A stretch of DNA of 44,925 nt from an uncultured Opitutales bacterium (GCA_944389215.1 CALXLN010000130.1:1-44925), one strand, 5' to 3'; positions 1 through 7,981 are shown, counted from the first letter of the stretch. The notes: generated by a model not told the origin, from the letters alone. Numbers and translations are program-made.

Positions 1-577
1 ACTCGGATATAACCGGAAATTCGTCTTCGTTCATTTTCACAACATCTGCGATTTCCATAGACTCGCTTATAATTTCCCGAGAGTAAAAATACTGCCTTAA
101 ATTTGCGTCGAAAACAATGATGGCGTCGGAAGAAAGCTGCGAAAGCATTTCGCGCAAACATTCTCGGTTGCGCCTTGAACGCTGTGCAAGCGTTCCAAAC
201 GCGAATATTCCAGCATTCCTGACAAGCGGGAGAATTTCCTCACGATCTGTCCAGCATATTTCATCCCATGCTGCAGGAGTCGATATATCGTATTGGGGCA
301 CGCCGTTGAAATCAACCGAAACCCTTACCACTCCCGTCGGAAGACTGTCCAGAATCCTTATCCCGTCGGTGCGCAAACCGCAACCATTTACAGCCTCCAG
401 CGCCTCATGCCCCAAATCGTCGTTGCCCAACGCGCTTACAATACGGGAATTCCCGCCCAGCTTACCTATGTAGTAGGCAAAATTTAAAGGTGCCCCGCCA
501 AGTTTTTTTTCTTCGGGGAAAATATCCCAAACTATTTCTCCGAACGAAAATACTGGCCTATCTTTTATAGAATCCAT
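1..577 (-). CDS. PfkB-family sugar kinase, fructokinase-like (C-terminal part outside window)
   Basis: This is a ribokinase/PfkB-family kinase, most like fructokinases, which phosphorylate a free sugar with ATP in the cytoplasm. Only the first 192 codons are in the window and the frame is open to base 1. The N-terminus shows FGEIVWDIFP and then the PfkB glycine-rich signature GGAPLNFAYYIGKLGG (about residues 26-41), followed by SALGNDDLGHEAL, all typical of sugar binding in this family. The second PfkB signature with the catalytic Asp lies beyond the edge, so activity cannot be judged. ATG at 577 is the first Met of the homologous reading. No Shine-Dalgarno precedes it, and a possible -10 box lies only about 11 bases upstream. 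The sugar is inferred from overall resemblance; other PfkB kinases remain possible. Confidence 0.85.
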   Translation of the reverse strand, partial: MDSIKDRPVFSFGEIVWDIFPEEKKLGGAPLNFAYYIGKLGGNSRIVSALGNDDLGHEALEAVNGCGLRTDGIRILDSLPTGVVRVSVDFNGVPQYDISTPAAWDEICWTDREEILPLVRNAGIFAFGTLAQRSRRNRECLREMLSQLSSDAIIVFDANLRQYFYSREIISESMEIADVVKMNEDEFPVISE

Positions 578-587
578 TTTACTTTGC

Positions 588-593
588 ACTATA
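588..593 (-). promoter_or_regulatory. possible -10 element for the PfkB kinase gene
   Basis: Read on the minus strand this is TATAGT, ending 10 bases before the ATG at 577. It would place the transcript start about 4 bases from the start codon. No good -35 box is visible in the AT-rich sequence behind it, so this is a weak call. Confidence 0.3.
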
Positions 594-818
594 ATTTAAA
601 ATTAAAACACTTGCCGCGCCATGCGGTTTTAAGTTTTTACAACAATAAAAAATCCAAAAACGGCGCGCAACACAATAATGCCGCGCAAGAAAAATTTTAA
701 CCGCAAATGCTTTTATACGCCTCGACCGCAGGCCGATATGCGGAAATAAAGAATCCTATGCCGTCCTCCGCAAGGAGGAATTTTATGAAAACGGACAACT
801 AGCGCAAAATTATAAGCG

Positions 819-855
819 AAAAAAAACGGTCCCTCCAATAAGAAGGTTCCGTTTT
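819..855 (-). terminator. rho-independent terminator of the lyase gene
   Basis: On the minus strand an imperfect hairpin, with outer arms AAAACGG and CCGTTTT and an inner CCT/AGG pairing, runs directly into eight Ts. It starts 29 bases after the lyase stop codon at 884. Confidence 0.75.
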
Positions 856-883
856 GAAAATTTTTACGATAAAGGCGCAGCCG

Positions 884-2350
884 TTACAAGGAATCTCCGA
901 AATCCTCCCTGAACTTAGCCATGAGCTTTTCCGGCCAATCAGATACCGGGCCAAGCTTTCCGTCGAAGAATCTGAGAATCGGAGGTTCCTCGACAAATTT
1001 CAATCCGCCAACCAGCTCCCTATTTTGGTAGAGCCAATTTAAGCGATCTTCAACATATTTTACCTGCGAAAGCGTAAATACCCTGCGCGGCATAGCGAGT
1101 CTAAGCAATTCAACGTCGGCAAGTATATCGTTGCCGTTTTCGTCCCTTATGCTAGAAATAGTTCCGCGCTCCATGCCGCGCACCCCGGAAACTAAATAAA
1201 ACGCCGCCGCAAGCGCCCCCGCAGGATACTGCGTTTGCGGGACGTGGGGCAAAATTCCCATAGCGTCGACATGGCATCCCAACCCGCCGGGCGGAGTAAC
1301 CACCGGAATTCCGTGCGAATCCAAAGCGTTGACGAGATATTCAATAAAAGACGGGCTTTGCGATATCACGGTTTCATCGAGAGTCTCGCGCAGACCTACA
1401 GCCATAGCCTCGATTTCGCGAACTGATATACCGCCGTAAGTAAAGAAGCCTTCGTATACAGGAATAAGATGTTTCATCTTTTTCAAGAGGGCTTCGTCGT
1501 TTGTGGCTATGCCGCCGCCTCTTGAGGACGAAACCTTGCGGGCAGAAAAATATACGATATCCGACAAATCGCACATTGTCCGCAAAATTGTCCCTATGGA
1601 AGCGTTTTTAAATTCCGGTTCCCTCTTTTTTATGAAATACGCGTTTTCGCCGATCAGGCTGGCGTCTAGAACGAGAATCAAACCGTTCTTATCTGCCACT
1701 TTTCTAACCGCGCGCATATTTTCAATAGAGAAAGGCTGTCCGCCTATCAAGTTGGTTGAAGCCTCCATTCTGATGAACGGAATATTGTTTGCTCCGCTTT
1801 CAGCTATTATTTTTTCAAGCTTTGCTATGTCTATGTTCCCTTTGAACGGATTTTGGCTCTTTATTTGCACAGCGTCGTCGTGCAGTATTTCGACTACCTT
1901 TCCCCCGTTGAGCATTATGTGCGCAAGGGTGGTTGTAAAATGGTAATTCATCGGAATAACCGAATTTTCACCAATGAAGGCCTTTGCCAAAATGTTTTCG
2001 CACGCCCTGCCCTGGTGCGCAGGCAAAACATACTTCTTGCCGAAAACTTCGTTTACAGCCGCCCTAAACCTGTCAAAGCTCTGCGACCCAGCATAAGCAT
2101 CGTCGGCATGATTCATAGCTGCGACTTGTTCGTCGCTCATGGCGTTCGTTCCGGAGTCTGTTAACATATCCAGAAAGACATCTCTGGTTGAAAGTTGGAA
2201 CGTGTTAAATCCGGCCTCTTTGATAGCCTGCAAACGGCGTTCAATCGGGACCAAGTGCAATTTCTGAACCACCCTGACTTTGTGTAGTTCAAGCGGAATA
2301 TTCTCACCGCTTGCAAACTTTACAAACGGAGTGGGAGCTTCTTTATTCAT
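884..2350 (-). CDS. PLP-dependent beta-eliminating lyase, tyrosine phenol-lyase-like (tryptophanase family)
   Basis: This 488-residue protein belongs to the tryptophanase/tyrosine phenol-lyase family (fold-type I PLP enzymes that release pyruvate and ammonia from an aromatic amino acid). The family core is clear: LTDSGTNAMS (63-72), DDAYAGSQSF (83-92), PAHQGR (110-115), LVLDAS with the PLP-ring Asp229, the Schiff-base Lys272 in FSARK, EGFFTYGG (300-307), and MPRRV (420-424), which holds the carboxylate-binding Arg. At positions that separate the two activities it looks like tyrosine phenol-lyase: Thr139 in HFTTT, Arg395 in GMERG and Phe461-Phe462 in LRFF (tryptophanase has Asp, a non-Arg residue and His). 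Departures from both are Leu232 where an Arg normally contacts PLP, and VSSSRGGG after the Schiff-base Lys. It is monocistronic, with its own promoter and terminator, and no permease is adjacent. Family assignment is firm; the substrate (tyrosine, tryptophan or another) is open. Confidence 0.9.
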   Translation of the reverse strand: MNKEAPTPFVKFASGENIPLELHKVRVVQKLHLVPIERRLQAIKEAGFNTFQLSTRDVFLDMLTDSGTNAMSDEQVAAMNHADDAYAGSQSFDRFRAAVNEVFGKKYVLPAHQGRACENILAKAFIGENSVIPMNYHFTTTLAHIMLNGGKVVEILHDDAVQIKSQNPFKGNIDIAKLEKIIAESGANNIPFIRMEASTNLIGGQPFSIENMRAVRKVADKNGLILVLDASLIGENAYFIKKREPEFKNASIGTILRTMCDLSDIVYFSARKVSSSRGGGIATNDEALLKKMKHLIPVYEGFFTYGGISVREIEAMAVGLRETLDETVISQSPSFIEYLVNALDSHGIPVVTPPGGLGCHVDAMGILPHVPQTQYPAGALAAAFYLVSGVRGMERGTISSIRDENGNDILADVELLRLAMPRRVFTLSQVKYVEDRLNWLYQNRELVGGLKFVEEPPILRFFDGKLGPVSDWPEKLMAKFREDFGDSL

Positions 2351-2653
2351 ATCGTATTATCTGTTATTATCGTTTTGATGGTTATTGGCAACAAATGCCG
2401 AAAGTAATGAAGTAAGCTTATACTATAAGCGCCGTACGGTCAAGCCGGTAATGAAAAAAGCCCCATTTTATAGCTGCTGTTTCAAATGGAACTCCTAAGG
2501 CGCAACAATGCTCTCTTATTAGGATTGGGAATTCTCCAGAAAGCTTGCCCTCGAAAAATTCTCGAATAGTTTTAATATTCCAAAATTTACATCCCGCGAC
2601 AAACGGAAACGCCCCCGATAAACAGTAAAGCCCTCTCCGCCCACTGGCGCAAA
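2351..2653. other. intergenic region between lyase and phosphodiesterase genes
   Basis: No gene seen on either strand. The left third holds the lyase promoter and leader. The rest should be the 3' region of the phosphodiesterase transcript, but I see no hairpin with a T-run there. Confidence 0.6.
2417..2443 (-). promoter_or_regulatory. candidate sigma70-type promoter of the lyase gene
   Basis: On the minus strand TTGACC (2438-2443) is followed after 15 bases by TATAAG (2417-2422). The start codon is at 2350, giving a leader of roughly 60 bases. The spacer is shorter than the ideal 17. Confidence 0.45.
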
Positions 2654-3469
2654 CTAACGTTTTTTGTAACCCGCAAAAATTTTTGCCATATCGCTGGCAA
2701 AGTCAGTAGTTATTCCGTCCACACCCAAATTTATAAGCCTTCTGAATTCGTCTCTGGTGTTAACCGTCCATACGTAGAAATTCATACCGGTTTTTTTTAC
2801 GGAATAAATGTAATCGGCCCCGATGATTCCGCTATTGCCGACATTTACGCCGGCCGCTCCGATTTCCCTGCATTTTTTCACGGCTTCTTCGGGAGTCGGA
2901 ATATATTTGCCGTTTTCAAATCTGACACTGTAAAGCCATAGACTTTTGTACCCCTTGTATCTGGCGTTGAAGCTCTTTATCGCCTCGGCATTAAAAGATA
3001 TTAGCAATACTTGCTCTTTTTCCAGCCCGGCTGCTTCGCGGGCCTCGTCGACTTTTTTTGCGTACGACGGAGAATACGATTTCATTTCCAATACGAGCGT
3101 GCCGCCGGATGGAACGGTTGCCATTATATCCGAAAGAGTCGGAATCCTTACAATAGCATATTTTTCCTTCCATTTTGCGTTGTCCGCCAAATTCAGATTT
3201 TTTAAATCTTCGGCAGTCAATTCGGAAATCTCTTTAGCGCAGCCGGTCAAAGATTTCAATTCGCTCTTGCCGTGTATGCAAACCATTCCAGCAGGAGTCT
3301 CGTAAATGTCGCACTCGACGAATTTGATGCCGTTTTTCCACGCTATCTCCGCGGCTTCGACCGAATTTTCGGGCGCATATTTATTATCTCCGCGGTGCGC
3401 TATTATAACGGGCTGCGAATATGCGTAGGCTGAAAACATTGATGCAAATAAAAACGCAAAAAACTTCAT
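2654..3469 (-). CDS. secreted glycerophosphodiester phosphodiesterase (GDPD family)
   Basis: This 271-residue protein should hydrolyse glycerophosphodiesters to glycerol-3-phosphate and an alcohol outside the cytoplasm. A signal peptide (about residues 1-18, ending AYAYS) precedes the GDPD barrel. The hallmark motifs follow in order: IAHRGDNKYAPENS with the catalytic His-Arg and metal-binding Glu, then FVECDIYET with the E-x-D pair. The second catalytic His is in CIHGKS, where most family members have His-Asp, so the Asp is Gly here. The C-terminal barrel end FYVWTVNT and LGVDGITTDF is normal. The start is the ATG at 3469 because it begins directly at the signal peptide; the longer frame would use a TTG. 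It lies 16 bases after the DUF1080 gene and is probably co-transcribed. Phospholipid scavenging is an inference. Confidence 0.88.
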   Translation of the reverse strand: MKFFAFLFASMFSAYAYSQPVIIAHRGDNKYAPENSVEAAEIAWKNGIKFVECDIYETPAGMVCIHGKSELKSLTGCAKEISELTAEDLKNLNLADNAKWKEKYAIVRIPTLSDIMATVPSGGTLVLEMKSYSPSYAKKVDEAREAAGLEKEQVLLISFNAEAIKSFNARYKGYKSLWLYSVRFENGKYIPTPEEAVKKCREIGAAGVNVGNSGIIGADYIYSVKKTGMNFYVWTVNTRDEFRRLINLGVDGITTDFASDMAKIFAGYKKR

Positions 3470-3485
3470 GTTAGCCGCCAAAATT

Positions 3486-4502
3486 CTATTTGTTGATAAG
3501 CCAAATATTGCGATATTCCACAGGATTGCCGTGGTATTGCAGGCTGATAGGCAAATTTCCTTTGGGGTGTTTGTAGTTTTCCCCGCGTTTGGGCGTAAGG
3601 CGGGTGTCGTAATAAACGGGTTCGTTATCGTGGATGCGCACTCCGTTTTGATAAACTGTCATCCGCGGATAATCGACCATCTTTTCACCCATCCATTTTG
3701 CGGGAGTAAACTCTATATCGTAAGTCTGCCATGCCTCCGGCTCGAGCGACGCATTTACTTTTGGGGGATGTATCCTGTATATTGAACCGCACTCCATCCA
3801 ATTGCCCTCAGAGCCGAAAGAATCCAAGACTTGGATTTCATATGGCCCAAAATATACGCCGGAATTCCCGCGGTATCCGGCAATATTATATTCAGCAGGA
3901 ATCTTAAACTCTATGTGGATTTTAACCGCGCCGAAAACGCTTTTTGTAAACGCGTCCGAATATACTTTCTTTCCATTTTTTATTTTTTTTTTTGCCAACA
4001 TGGCACCGTCTTTTATTTCCCATGGCAAATCTGAACCGTCATTTGCGCGCCACTTAGAAAAATCTCTGCCGTCAAAAAGAACCAGTGCCCCTTCAGGAGC
4101 CTGCAAGCCCAGCGTAGGAGAAACTACCTGCTTACGCTTGAGCGATAACTTTACTGGATTTTTGCCTTCAAAGCCATCCGCTTCGACTGAATCTGGGGTA
4201 ATTGTTCCGTTAAGTTTATACTCCCCGGCGTTTTCCAGTTTTATAACGCCATTTTCTGCCTTCAACCCATCGATTGTAAAATGCGATTCGGAGCGGGACA
4301 TTATAGAAGAAAGCATTTTAACCTTGTAAGAATCCGTTCCGCGCGACACTTCCAGAAAAACTTCTGGAGCGCCATCCAAAGGATAATGTTTGCATCCGCT
4401 GATTGTACCCTCATAGAATCCGGCAAACGGATCTTTTTCGGCGGCATAAATTGAAAGCCCCAAGAGAAAAACTGAAACGAAATGTAATATCGACCTTTTC
4501 AT
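3486..4502 (-). CDS. secreted DUF1080 / 3-keto-disaccharide hydrolase domain protein
   Basis: This 338-residue exported protein has an N-terminal signal peptide (MKRSILHFVSVFLLGLSIYAAE), a small beta-rich domain (about 25-135), and a C-terminal DUF1080 concanavalin-like domain (about 150-338). The domain opens with the family's usual LFDGRDFSKW and contains GNSGVYFG and YEIQVLDSFG. Members act on 3-keto-sugars or related glycosides in the periplasm and are abundant in Verrucomicrobiota and Planctomycetota. ATG at 4502 starts the signal peptide; the upstream in-frame TTG would add 12 unlikely residues. A candidate promoter sits almost on the start codon, with no room for a ribosome binding site. 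The phosphodiesterase gene follows 16 bases downstream. The substrate is unknown. Confidence 0.88.
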   Translation of the reverse strand: MKRSILHFVSVFLLGLSIYAAEKDPFAGFYEGTISGCKHYPLDGAPEVFLEVSRGTDSYKVKMLSSIMSRSESHFTIDGLKAENGVIKLENAGEYKLNGTITPDSVEADGFEGKNPVKLSLKRKQVVSPTLGLQAPEGALVLFDGRDFSKWRANDGSDLPWEIKDGAMLAKKKIKNGKKVYSDAFTKSVFGAVKIHIEFKIPAEYNIAGYRGNSGVYFGPYEIQVLDSFGSEGNWMECGSIYRIHPPKVNASLEPEAWQTYDIEFTPAKWMGEKMVDYPRMTVYQNGVRIHDNEPVYYDTRLTPKRGENYKHPKGNLPISLQYHGNPVEYRNIWLINK

Positions 4503-4509
4503 GGCGACG

Positions 4510-4538
4510 ATAAAAACCGCCGTAAAAAGAAGTGTCAA
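4510..4538 (-). promoter_or_regulatory. candidate promoter of the DUF1080 gene
   Basis: A perfect TTGACA (4533-4538 on the minus strand) is followed after 17 bases by TTTTAT (4510-4515). Transcription would begin within a base or two of the ATG at 4502, giving an almost leaderless mRNA. The -10 box matches the consensus at only four positions. Confidence 0.35.
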
Positions 4539-4728
4539 CGCTTTACTTTAATAAGGCGGCCCAATGTCAAAATAATAAAAATCTTTGCCGGAAATGCATA
4601 GCCTTAGAAAATTTCTATCAGCAAAACATAGCGATATTTCCGCAATTAAAATTTTAGGAAAATAAAACTTGACCTGTCCGGAAGTATCGACAAAATGCGA
4701 CGCTTTAATTTTTAAAAGACCAAACGCC

Positions 4729-5010
4729 ATGCCGGGACAAGAGGTAACACGTACATTGACCGTTCAAAACAAGATGGGCATACACGCCCGTCCTGCCGCA
4801 ATGATTGTGCGAATCTCAAGCAAGTATTCCAACGCCGACGTTTGGGCTGAAAAAGACGGAGAGCAGGTAAACGGCAAATCCATCATGAGCCTTATGATGC
4901 TGGCGGCTGGGAAAGGGTCGCAAATCAAGTTTACGTCCGAGGGTGAAGACGGGAAAAACATGCTGGATGAAATCGAAAATCTCTTTGAAAGAAAATTTGA
5001 CGAAGAATAA
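4729..5010 (+). CDS. ptsH: phosphocarrier protein HPr
   Basis: This 93-residue protein is the small phosphocarrier of the PTS. The active-site His19 is in GIHARPAA, and the regulatory Ser51 is in the stretch GKSIMSLMML, the site used by HPr kinase in other bacteria. The length matches the family. The start is set at the ATG at 4729; an upstream in-frame TTG at 4669 would add 20 residues not seen in HPr. No enzyme I, HPr kinase or sugar permease is adjacent, so a regulatory role, as in incomplete PTS systems, is possible but not shown. It is transcribed alone and ends in a strong terminator. Confidence 0.93.
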   Translation: MPGQEVTRTLTVQNKMGIHARPAAMIVRISSKYSNADVWAEKDGEQVNGKSIMSLMMLAAGKGSQIKFTSEGEDGKNMLDEIENLFERKFDEE

Positions 5011-5052
5011 CGCGGTTTCGCGCCTAACACAGAAAATCAAAATTTTCACGCA

Positions 5053-5089
5053 GCCTTTTGAAAAGAAATTTTCTAAAGGCTTTTATTTT
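5053..5089 (+). terminator. rho-independent terminator of ptsH
   Basis: A hairpin with arms GCCTTT and AAAGGC, extended by an inner AAAA/TTTT pairing, is followed by TTTTATTTT. It begins 42 bases after the ptsH stop. Confidence 0.8.
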
Positions 5090-5331
5090 GTAAAAATTGC
5101 CCGAGCTAGCTCTTAATACAGTATTTATTGGATTGTGCGCCAAGGCAAAAAAGGCGCCGTTTTAGGAGAATTAAGGCGCAAATTCTGCCGGCAAAAGAAT
5201 CTCCGCCACCCAAATACAGAAAAGAACGATTGCCACTTCCTCTTTCAACTGTCGGTTTCCCTATTTGAAAGTCTAAAACTGATGAAGCCCCGTTTTTGCC
5301 CATTGCAAAACTTTGGGTATAGTTGGAATAA
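5090..5331. other. intergenic region between ptsH and gpsA (convergent 3' ends)
   Basis: Together with the terminator this makes a 321-base gene-free stretch. I see no ORF, tRNA or clear hairpin with a T-run for gpsA in it. Confidence 0.5.
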
Positions 5332-6321
5332 TTAAGCCAACATTTGCGCCAAGCATTGGCGCCTATCGATTTTGCCCTCGGCTAAATCGCACAAAGCCGT
5401 CATAATAGGCAGGCGCACATGGTGGAGATTCTCAAACATGCGGCATATTTGAATCGTTTCAAGCCCAGCGCATACCCTGCCTTTCAGCATGGCTTTAGCC
5501 TCGTCCACCGATTTCCCCTCGCCCAAATACTGGCCGGTCGTGCGGTTGCGGGAGTCGGGACTGATGCAAGTGGTTAACACATCCCCCAATATCGCAGACT
5601 CCTTCACAAACGAATCGCTCCAAGCCCCCAAAGACGCCGCCGCCCGATAAATCTCCTGAAAGCCGCGCGCCATGACTATTGCTTTAGTGTTGGCGCCAAG
5701 TTTCATTCCGTCGCAAAATCCCGCCGCAAGAGCGACAATATTCTTTAATGCAGCCCCGATTTCCACCCCAATCACGTCGTCCGAAGGCCTGACCTTAAAT
5801 GAATCGGTGCAAAACGCCGCTGCAACTTCGACGGCAGCCAGGTGGCTGTCCATTGCCAAAACGTCTTCGGCGTATCCGCCCTGCGCGACTTCATAGGCTA
5901 TATTCGGGCCCATAATCGAGCCGAAAGCCTGCGCTTGGGGACACACCGCCTTCAAAATTTCCGAAGGCCGGCGCCAGGAGCCAATTTCAATTCCCTTTCC
6001 CGCGTTCACCATAAAAGAGCTGTCGGAAATGCTGCCGGAAAAGTTTTTAGCTGTTTGGCTTAAAAAATGAATTGGCACAACCCACGCAACCATCTCCGCG
6101 CCGGTTAAAACGTCTTTTGGGTCCGAAGAAAAAACAACATTTTCAGGAATTTTAACATTGGGCAAAAAAACCGTATTTTCGCGTTTTTTTGCAACGCTTT
6201 CCACAACTTCGGGTTCGCGCGCCCAAACGCGGACGTCGGGAACATTTTTTGAAAGAATGACGGATAGCGCGCTTCCCCATGCGCCGGCTCCGACTACGGC
6301 AACTTTTTTGAATTTGCTCAT
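5332..6321 (-). CDS. gpsA: glycerol-3-phosphate dehydrogenase [NAD(P)+]
   Basis: This 329-residue cytosolic enzyme makes sn-glycerol-3-phosphate from dihydroxyacetone phosphate for phospholipid synthesis. The N-terminus carries the dinucleotide-binding motif VVGAGAWGSAL (about 9-19). The middle has the GpsA-typical MGPNIAYEVAQG and the catalytic-Lys segment GAALKNIVALAAGFCDG. The C-terminal domain shows DSRNRTTGQYLGEG. The length is normal. It starts 4 bases after the stop of the 52-residue membrane protein gene, so the two share one transcript and may be translationally coupled. Confidence 0.96.
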   Translation of the reverse strand: MSKFKKVAVVGAGAWGSALSVILSKNVPDVRVWAREPEVVESVAKKRENTVFLPNVKIPENVVFSSDPKDVLTGAEMVAWVVPIHFLSQTAKNFSGSISDSSFMVNAGKGIEIGSWRRPSEILKAVCPQAQAFGSIMGPNIAYEVAQGGYAEDVLAMDSHLAAVEVAAAFCTDSFKVRPSDDVIGVEIGAALKNIVALAAGFCDGMKLGANTKAIVMARGFQEIYRAAASLGAWSDSFVKESAILGDVLTTCISPDSRNRTTGQYLGEGKSVDEAKAMLKGRVCAGLETIQICRMFENLHHVRLPIMTALCDLAEGKIDRRQCLAQMLA

Positions 6322-6325
6322 AAGC

Positions 6326-6484
6326 TTAAAAAGTAACCCCGCTTACGCCGGCGTGTTGAGATTGCGCCAAATAGCAGCACAAGGCATACACCGTAAGCCC
6401 GCCCAACACTGCAATATATAAAAGCGCCAAAAATATCTGCGCTCCGCCTGCGTTTGGATTTTTTATTTTATTAAAAACCGACAT
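6326..6484 (-). CDS. small single-span membrane protein upstream of gpsA (52 aa, unknown)
   Basis: A 52-codon ORF runs from an ATG at 6484 to a TAA 4 bases before the gpsA start. It begins MSVFNKIKNPNAGGAQ, followed by one hydrophobic segment (about residues 17-40, IFLALLYIAVLGGLTVYALC) and a short polar tail. I do not recognise a family. Support for a real gene comes from the single clean membrane span with a basic N-terminus, the tight spacing to gpsA and a reasonable promoter immediately upstream. The usual gpsA partner, the acyltransferase PlsY, is much larger and not present. A role tied to phospholipid synthesis would be a guess. Confidence 0.6.
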   Translation of the reverse strand: MSVFNKIKNPNAGGAQIFLALLYIAVLGGLTVYALCCYLAQSQHAGVSGVTF

Positions 6485-6504
6485 GGTTTGAATATTTTCC
6501 GACA

Positions 6505-6534
6505 GTTATAGAACTTTTTATCCGGCAATTGCAA
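6505..6534 (-). promoter_or_regulatory. candidate promoter of the 52-aa ORF - gpsA operon
   Basis: On the minus strand TTGCAA (6529-6534) and TATAAC (6505-6510) are separated by 18 bases. The predicted transcript start is about 14 bases before the ATG at 6484. Confidence 0.5.
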
Positions 6535-6564
6535 GGCAAACCGCTCTCCGCATAAAAATACCGG

Positions 6565-7464
6565 CTAAAGTTTTCTGACCCGCTTTAGAACAAATCCCGA
6601 CATCGAAAGGACAAAATTTATCGGAAACAGCCTCACGAGCGCCGCTTGCACAGAATTAAGCAACCCTATGACTTTCAAATTCTTACCTTTAGCCAATGCC
6701 GTATAAGCTCCTATGGCGACCTCTAGAGGAACGTGTCCAAACCCGCCAGGCAACGGCGGCGAATCAAACCCAGCCGCAGCAAAAAAATTGCTGGATGTAG
6801 GTCCCGGACAAACACAAAGACATTTGCAGCCTTTTCTATTTAGCTCGTAACCAATTGCCAAAGTAAAACTTAAAACATAGGATTTCGTAGCCGCATATAC
6901 CGAAAGTTGCGGACATGCCTGAAAGGCGGCAGTGCTTGCGATATTTATTATAGAACCTCCGCCGGAAACAATCAAAGGATGGAAAAGCCCGCAAAGGCGC
7001 GTAAGGGCGCGCACATTTAAGTCTATCATCTGGCAATTTCTGTTAATATCCGGAGCCGGAAATTCCCCGTACGCTCCAAAACCAGAATTATTTATCAATA
7101 AAATCTTCGGATTTTTTGAACATTTTCCTTTATTTTTGTCTAAATAAATAAAAGAGCAAACTTCCCTGAAAGCGGAATCCAAAGCCGCAGGATTTACAAG
7201 ATCGCACGGGATATGCAAAAAATCGCTGCGATTTCTTAATTCGGATGGAAAATTGCGCGAAATATTACATAGCTTCACATGGCAAATATCGTCCATAACT
7301 TCTATGAAACCGCGTCCGATGCCGGACGAACCGCCCGTTATAATAACCGCGTCGTAGGAGGAAAGCTCGCGCCGGATCAATTCGCGCTTGGTTTTAGACA
7401 ATTTAGACAAAACCGCGCCGTCCGCCTTTTTATCCTTGAAAATTTTACAAAAATCACCTAGCAT
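6565..7464 (-). CDS. short-chain dehydrogenase/reductase (SDR) family protein
   Basis: This 299-residue classical SDR oxidoreductase uses NAD(P)H. The Rossmann motif TGGSSGIGRG lies at about 43-52, NNSG at about 128-131, and the catalytic Ser-Tyr-Lys set in NIASTAAF and VYAATKSYV. The strand PGPTSSNF follows the active site as usual. The catalytic set is complete. The first 37 residues before the Rossmann strand are an extra, partly basic extension. The C-terminus is moderately hydrophobic, as in some membrane-associated 3-ketoacyl reductases. The substrate is not predictable. The gene stands alone between oppositely oriented or separately promoted neighbours. Confidence 0.88.
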   Translation of the reverse strand: MLGDFCKIFKDKKADGAVLSKLSKTKRELIRRELSSYDAVIITGGSSGIGRGFIEVMDDICHVKLCNISRNFPSELRNRSDFLHIPCDLVNPAALDSAFREVCSFIYLDKNKGKCSKNPKILLINNSGFGAYGEFPAPDINRNCQMIDLNVRALTRLCGLFHPLIVSGGGSIINIASTAAFQACPQLSVYAATKSYVLSFTLAIGYELNRKGCKCLCVCPGPTSSNFFAAAGFDSPPLPGGFGHVPLEVAIGAYTALAKGKNLKVIGLLNSVQAALVRLFPINFVLSMSGFVLKRVRKL

Positions 7465-7502
7465 ATTTAATCGCAGATGAGGATTTCAGAATTTCAACGT
7501 TC

Positions 7503-7530
7503 TTTCAAATAAATTTGGCAAAAATATAAA
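7503..7530 (+). promoter_or_regulatory. weak candidate promoter of hpf
   Basis: TTTCAA (7503-7508) and TATAAA (7525-7530) are separated by 16 bases and lie about 65 bases before the hpf start. The -35 box is poor. Confidence 0.3.
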
Positions 7531-7596
7531 CCGGCTGATGTCTTGAGCCTCACAAAACCGAAGCTCCCGACGGACGCCCTAAACCGAAAGGAAAAA

Positions 7597-7959
7597 ATGA
7601 ACAACAGCGAAATAATCATATCGGGACAAAACCTCGAACTAACACAAGCCCTAAAAGACAGCGTAACAAACAAAATGCAAAAGTTGTTCGTGCATGACGA
7701 TCGAATAATACGCCTAAGAATAGAATTGGCGTATAAACCCAACAAGCACCACCACAATGAATTTTCCGCAAAAGGGCACATCGAGATTTCTGGACCGGAT
7801 ATGGTTGTAAGCGTCGAAAGCGACGATATGTACAAGTCAATCGACGAACTAATAGTAAAACTCGCACGAAAAGTTCGGCGCCGCCACAGGCTGGAAAGGA
7901 TAAAAAGAAACAGCCTGCACGACGTAGATATACCCGCCACCCTGCCAAAAATCGCTTAA
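7597..7959 (+). CDS. hpf: ribosome hibernation promoting factor (HPF/RaiA, short form)
   Basis: This 120-residue protein binds the 30S subunit in stationary phase and favours inactive ribosomes. The sequence opens MNNSEIIISGQNLELTQALKDS, followed by the beta-strand segments RLRIELAY and KGHIEISG, and the family-typical DDMYKSIDELIVKLARKVRR. That is one RaiA domain plus a short basic tail. The C-terminal dimerisation domain of long HPF is absent. ATG at 7597 is chosen because it begins the domain and is preceded by AAAGGA, one of the few recognisable ribosome binding sites here; the longer frame starts at a non-ATG codon. A strong terminator follows. Confidence 0.92.
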   Translation: MNNSEIIISGQNLELTQALKDSVTNKMQKLFVHDDRIIRLRIELAYKPNKHHHNEFSAKGHIEISGPDMVVSVESDDMYKSIDELIVKLARKVRRRHRLERIKRNSLHDVDIPATLPKIA

Positions 7960-7981
7960 AAATATCAACACTTCAACATTC

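Larger units (their letters stand above)
578..883. other. intergenic region between sugar kinase and lyase genes
   Basis: No convincing gene. It holds the presumed kinase promoter at its left end. It also holds a perfect 6-bp stem with a GCAA loop (764-779, TCCTCC/GGAGGA) whose right arm would be an ideal Shine-Dalgarno for a 5-codon plus-strand mini-ORF at 785-802. The terminator of the lyase gene lies at 819-855. Confidence 0.7.

Noticed and set aside
4669..4697. Promoter for ptsH from TTGACC at 4669
   Set aside because: No acceptable -10 box follows at 16-18 bases.
7494..7940. Minus-strand ORF of 148 codons opposite hpf
   Set aside because: It is the shadow of hpf, whose RaiA domain is unmistakable.
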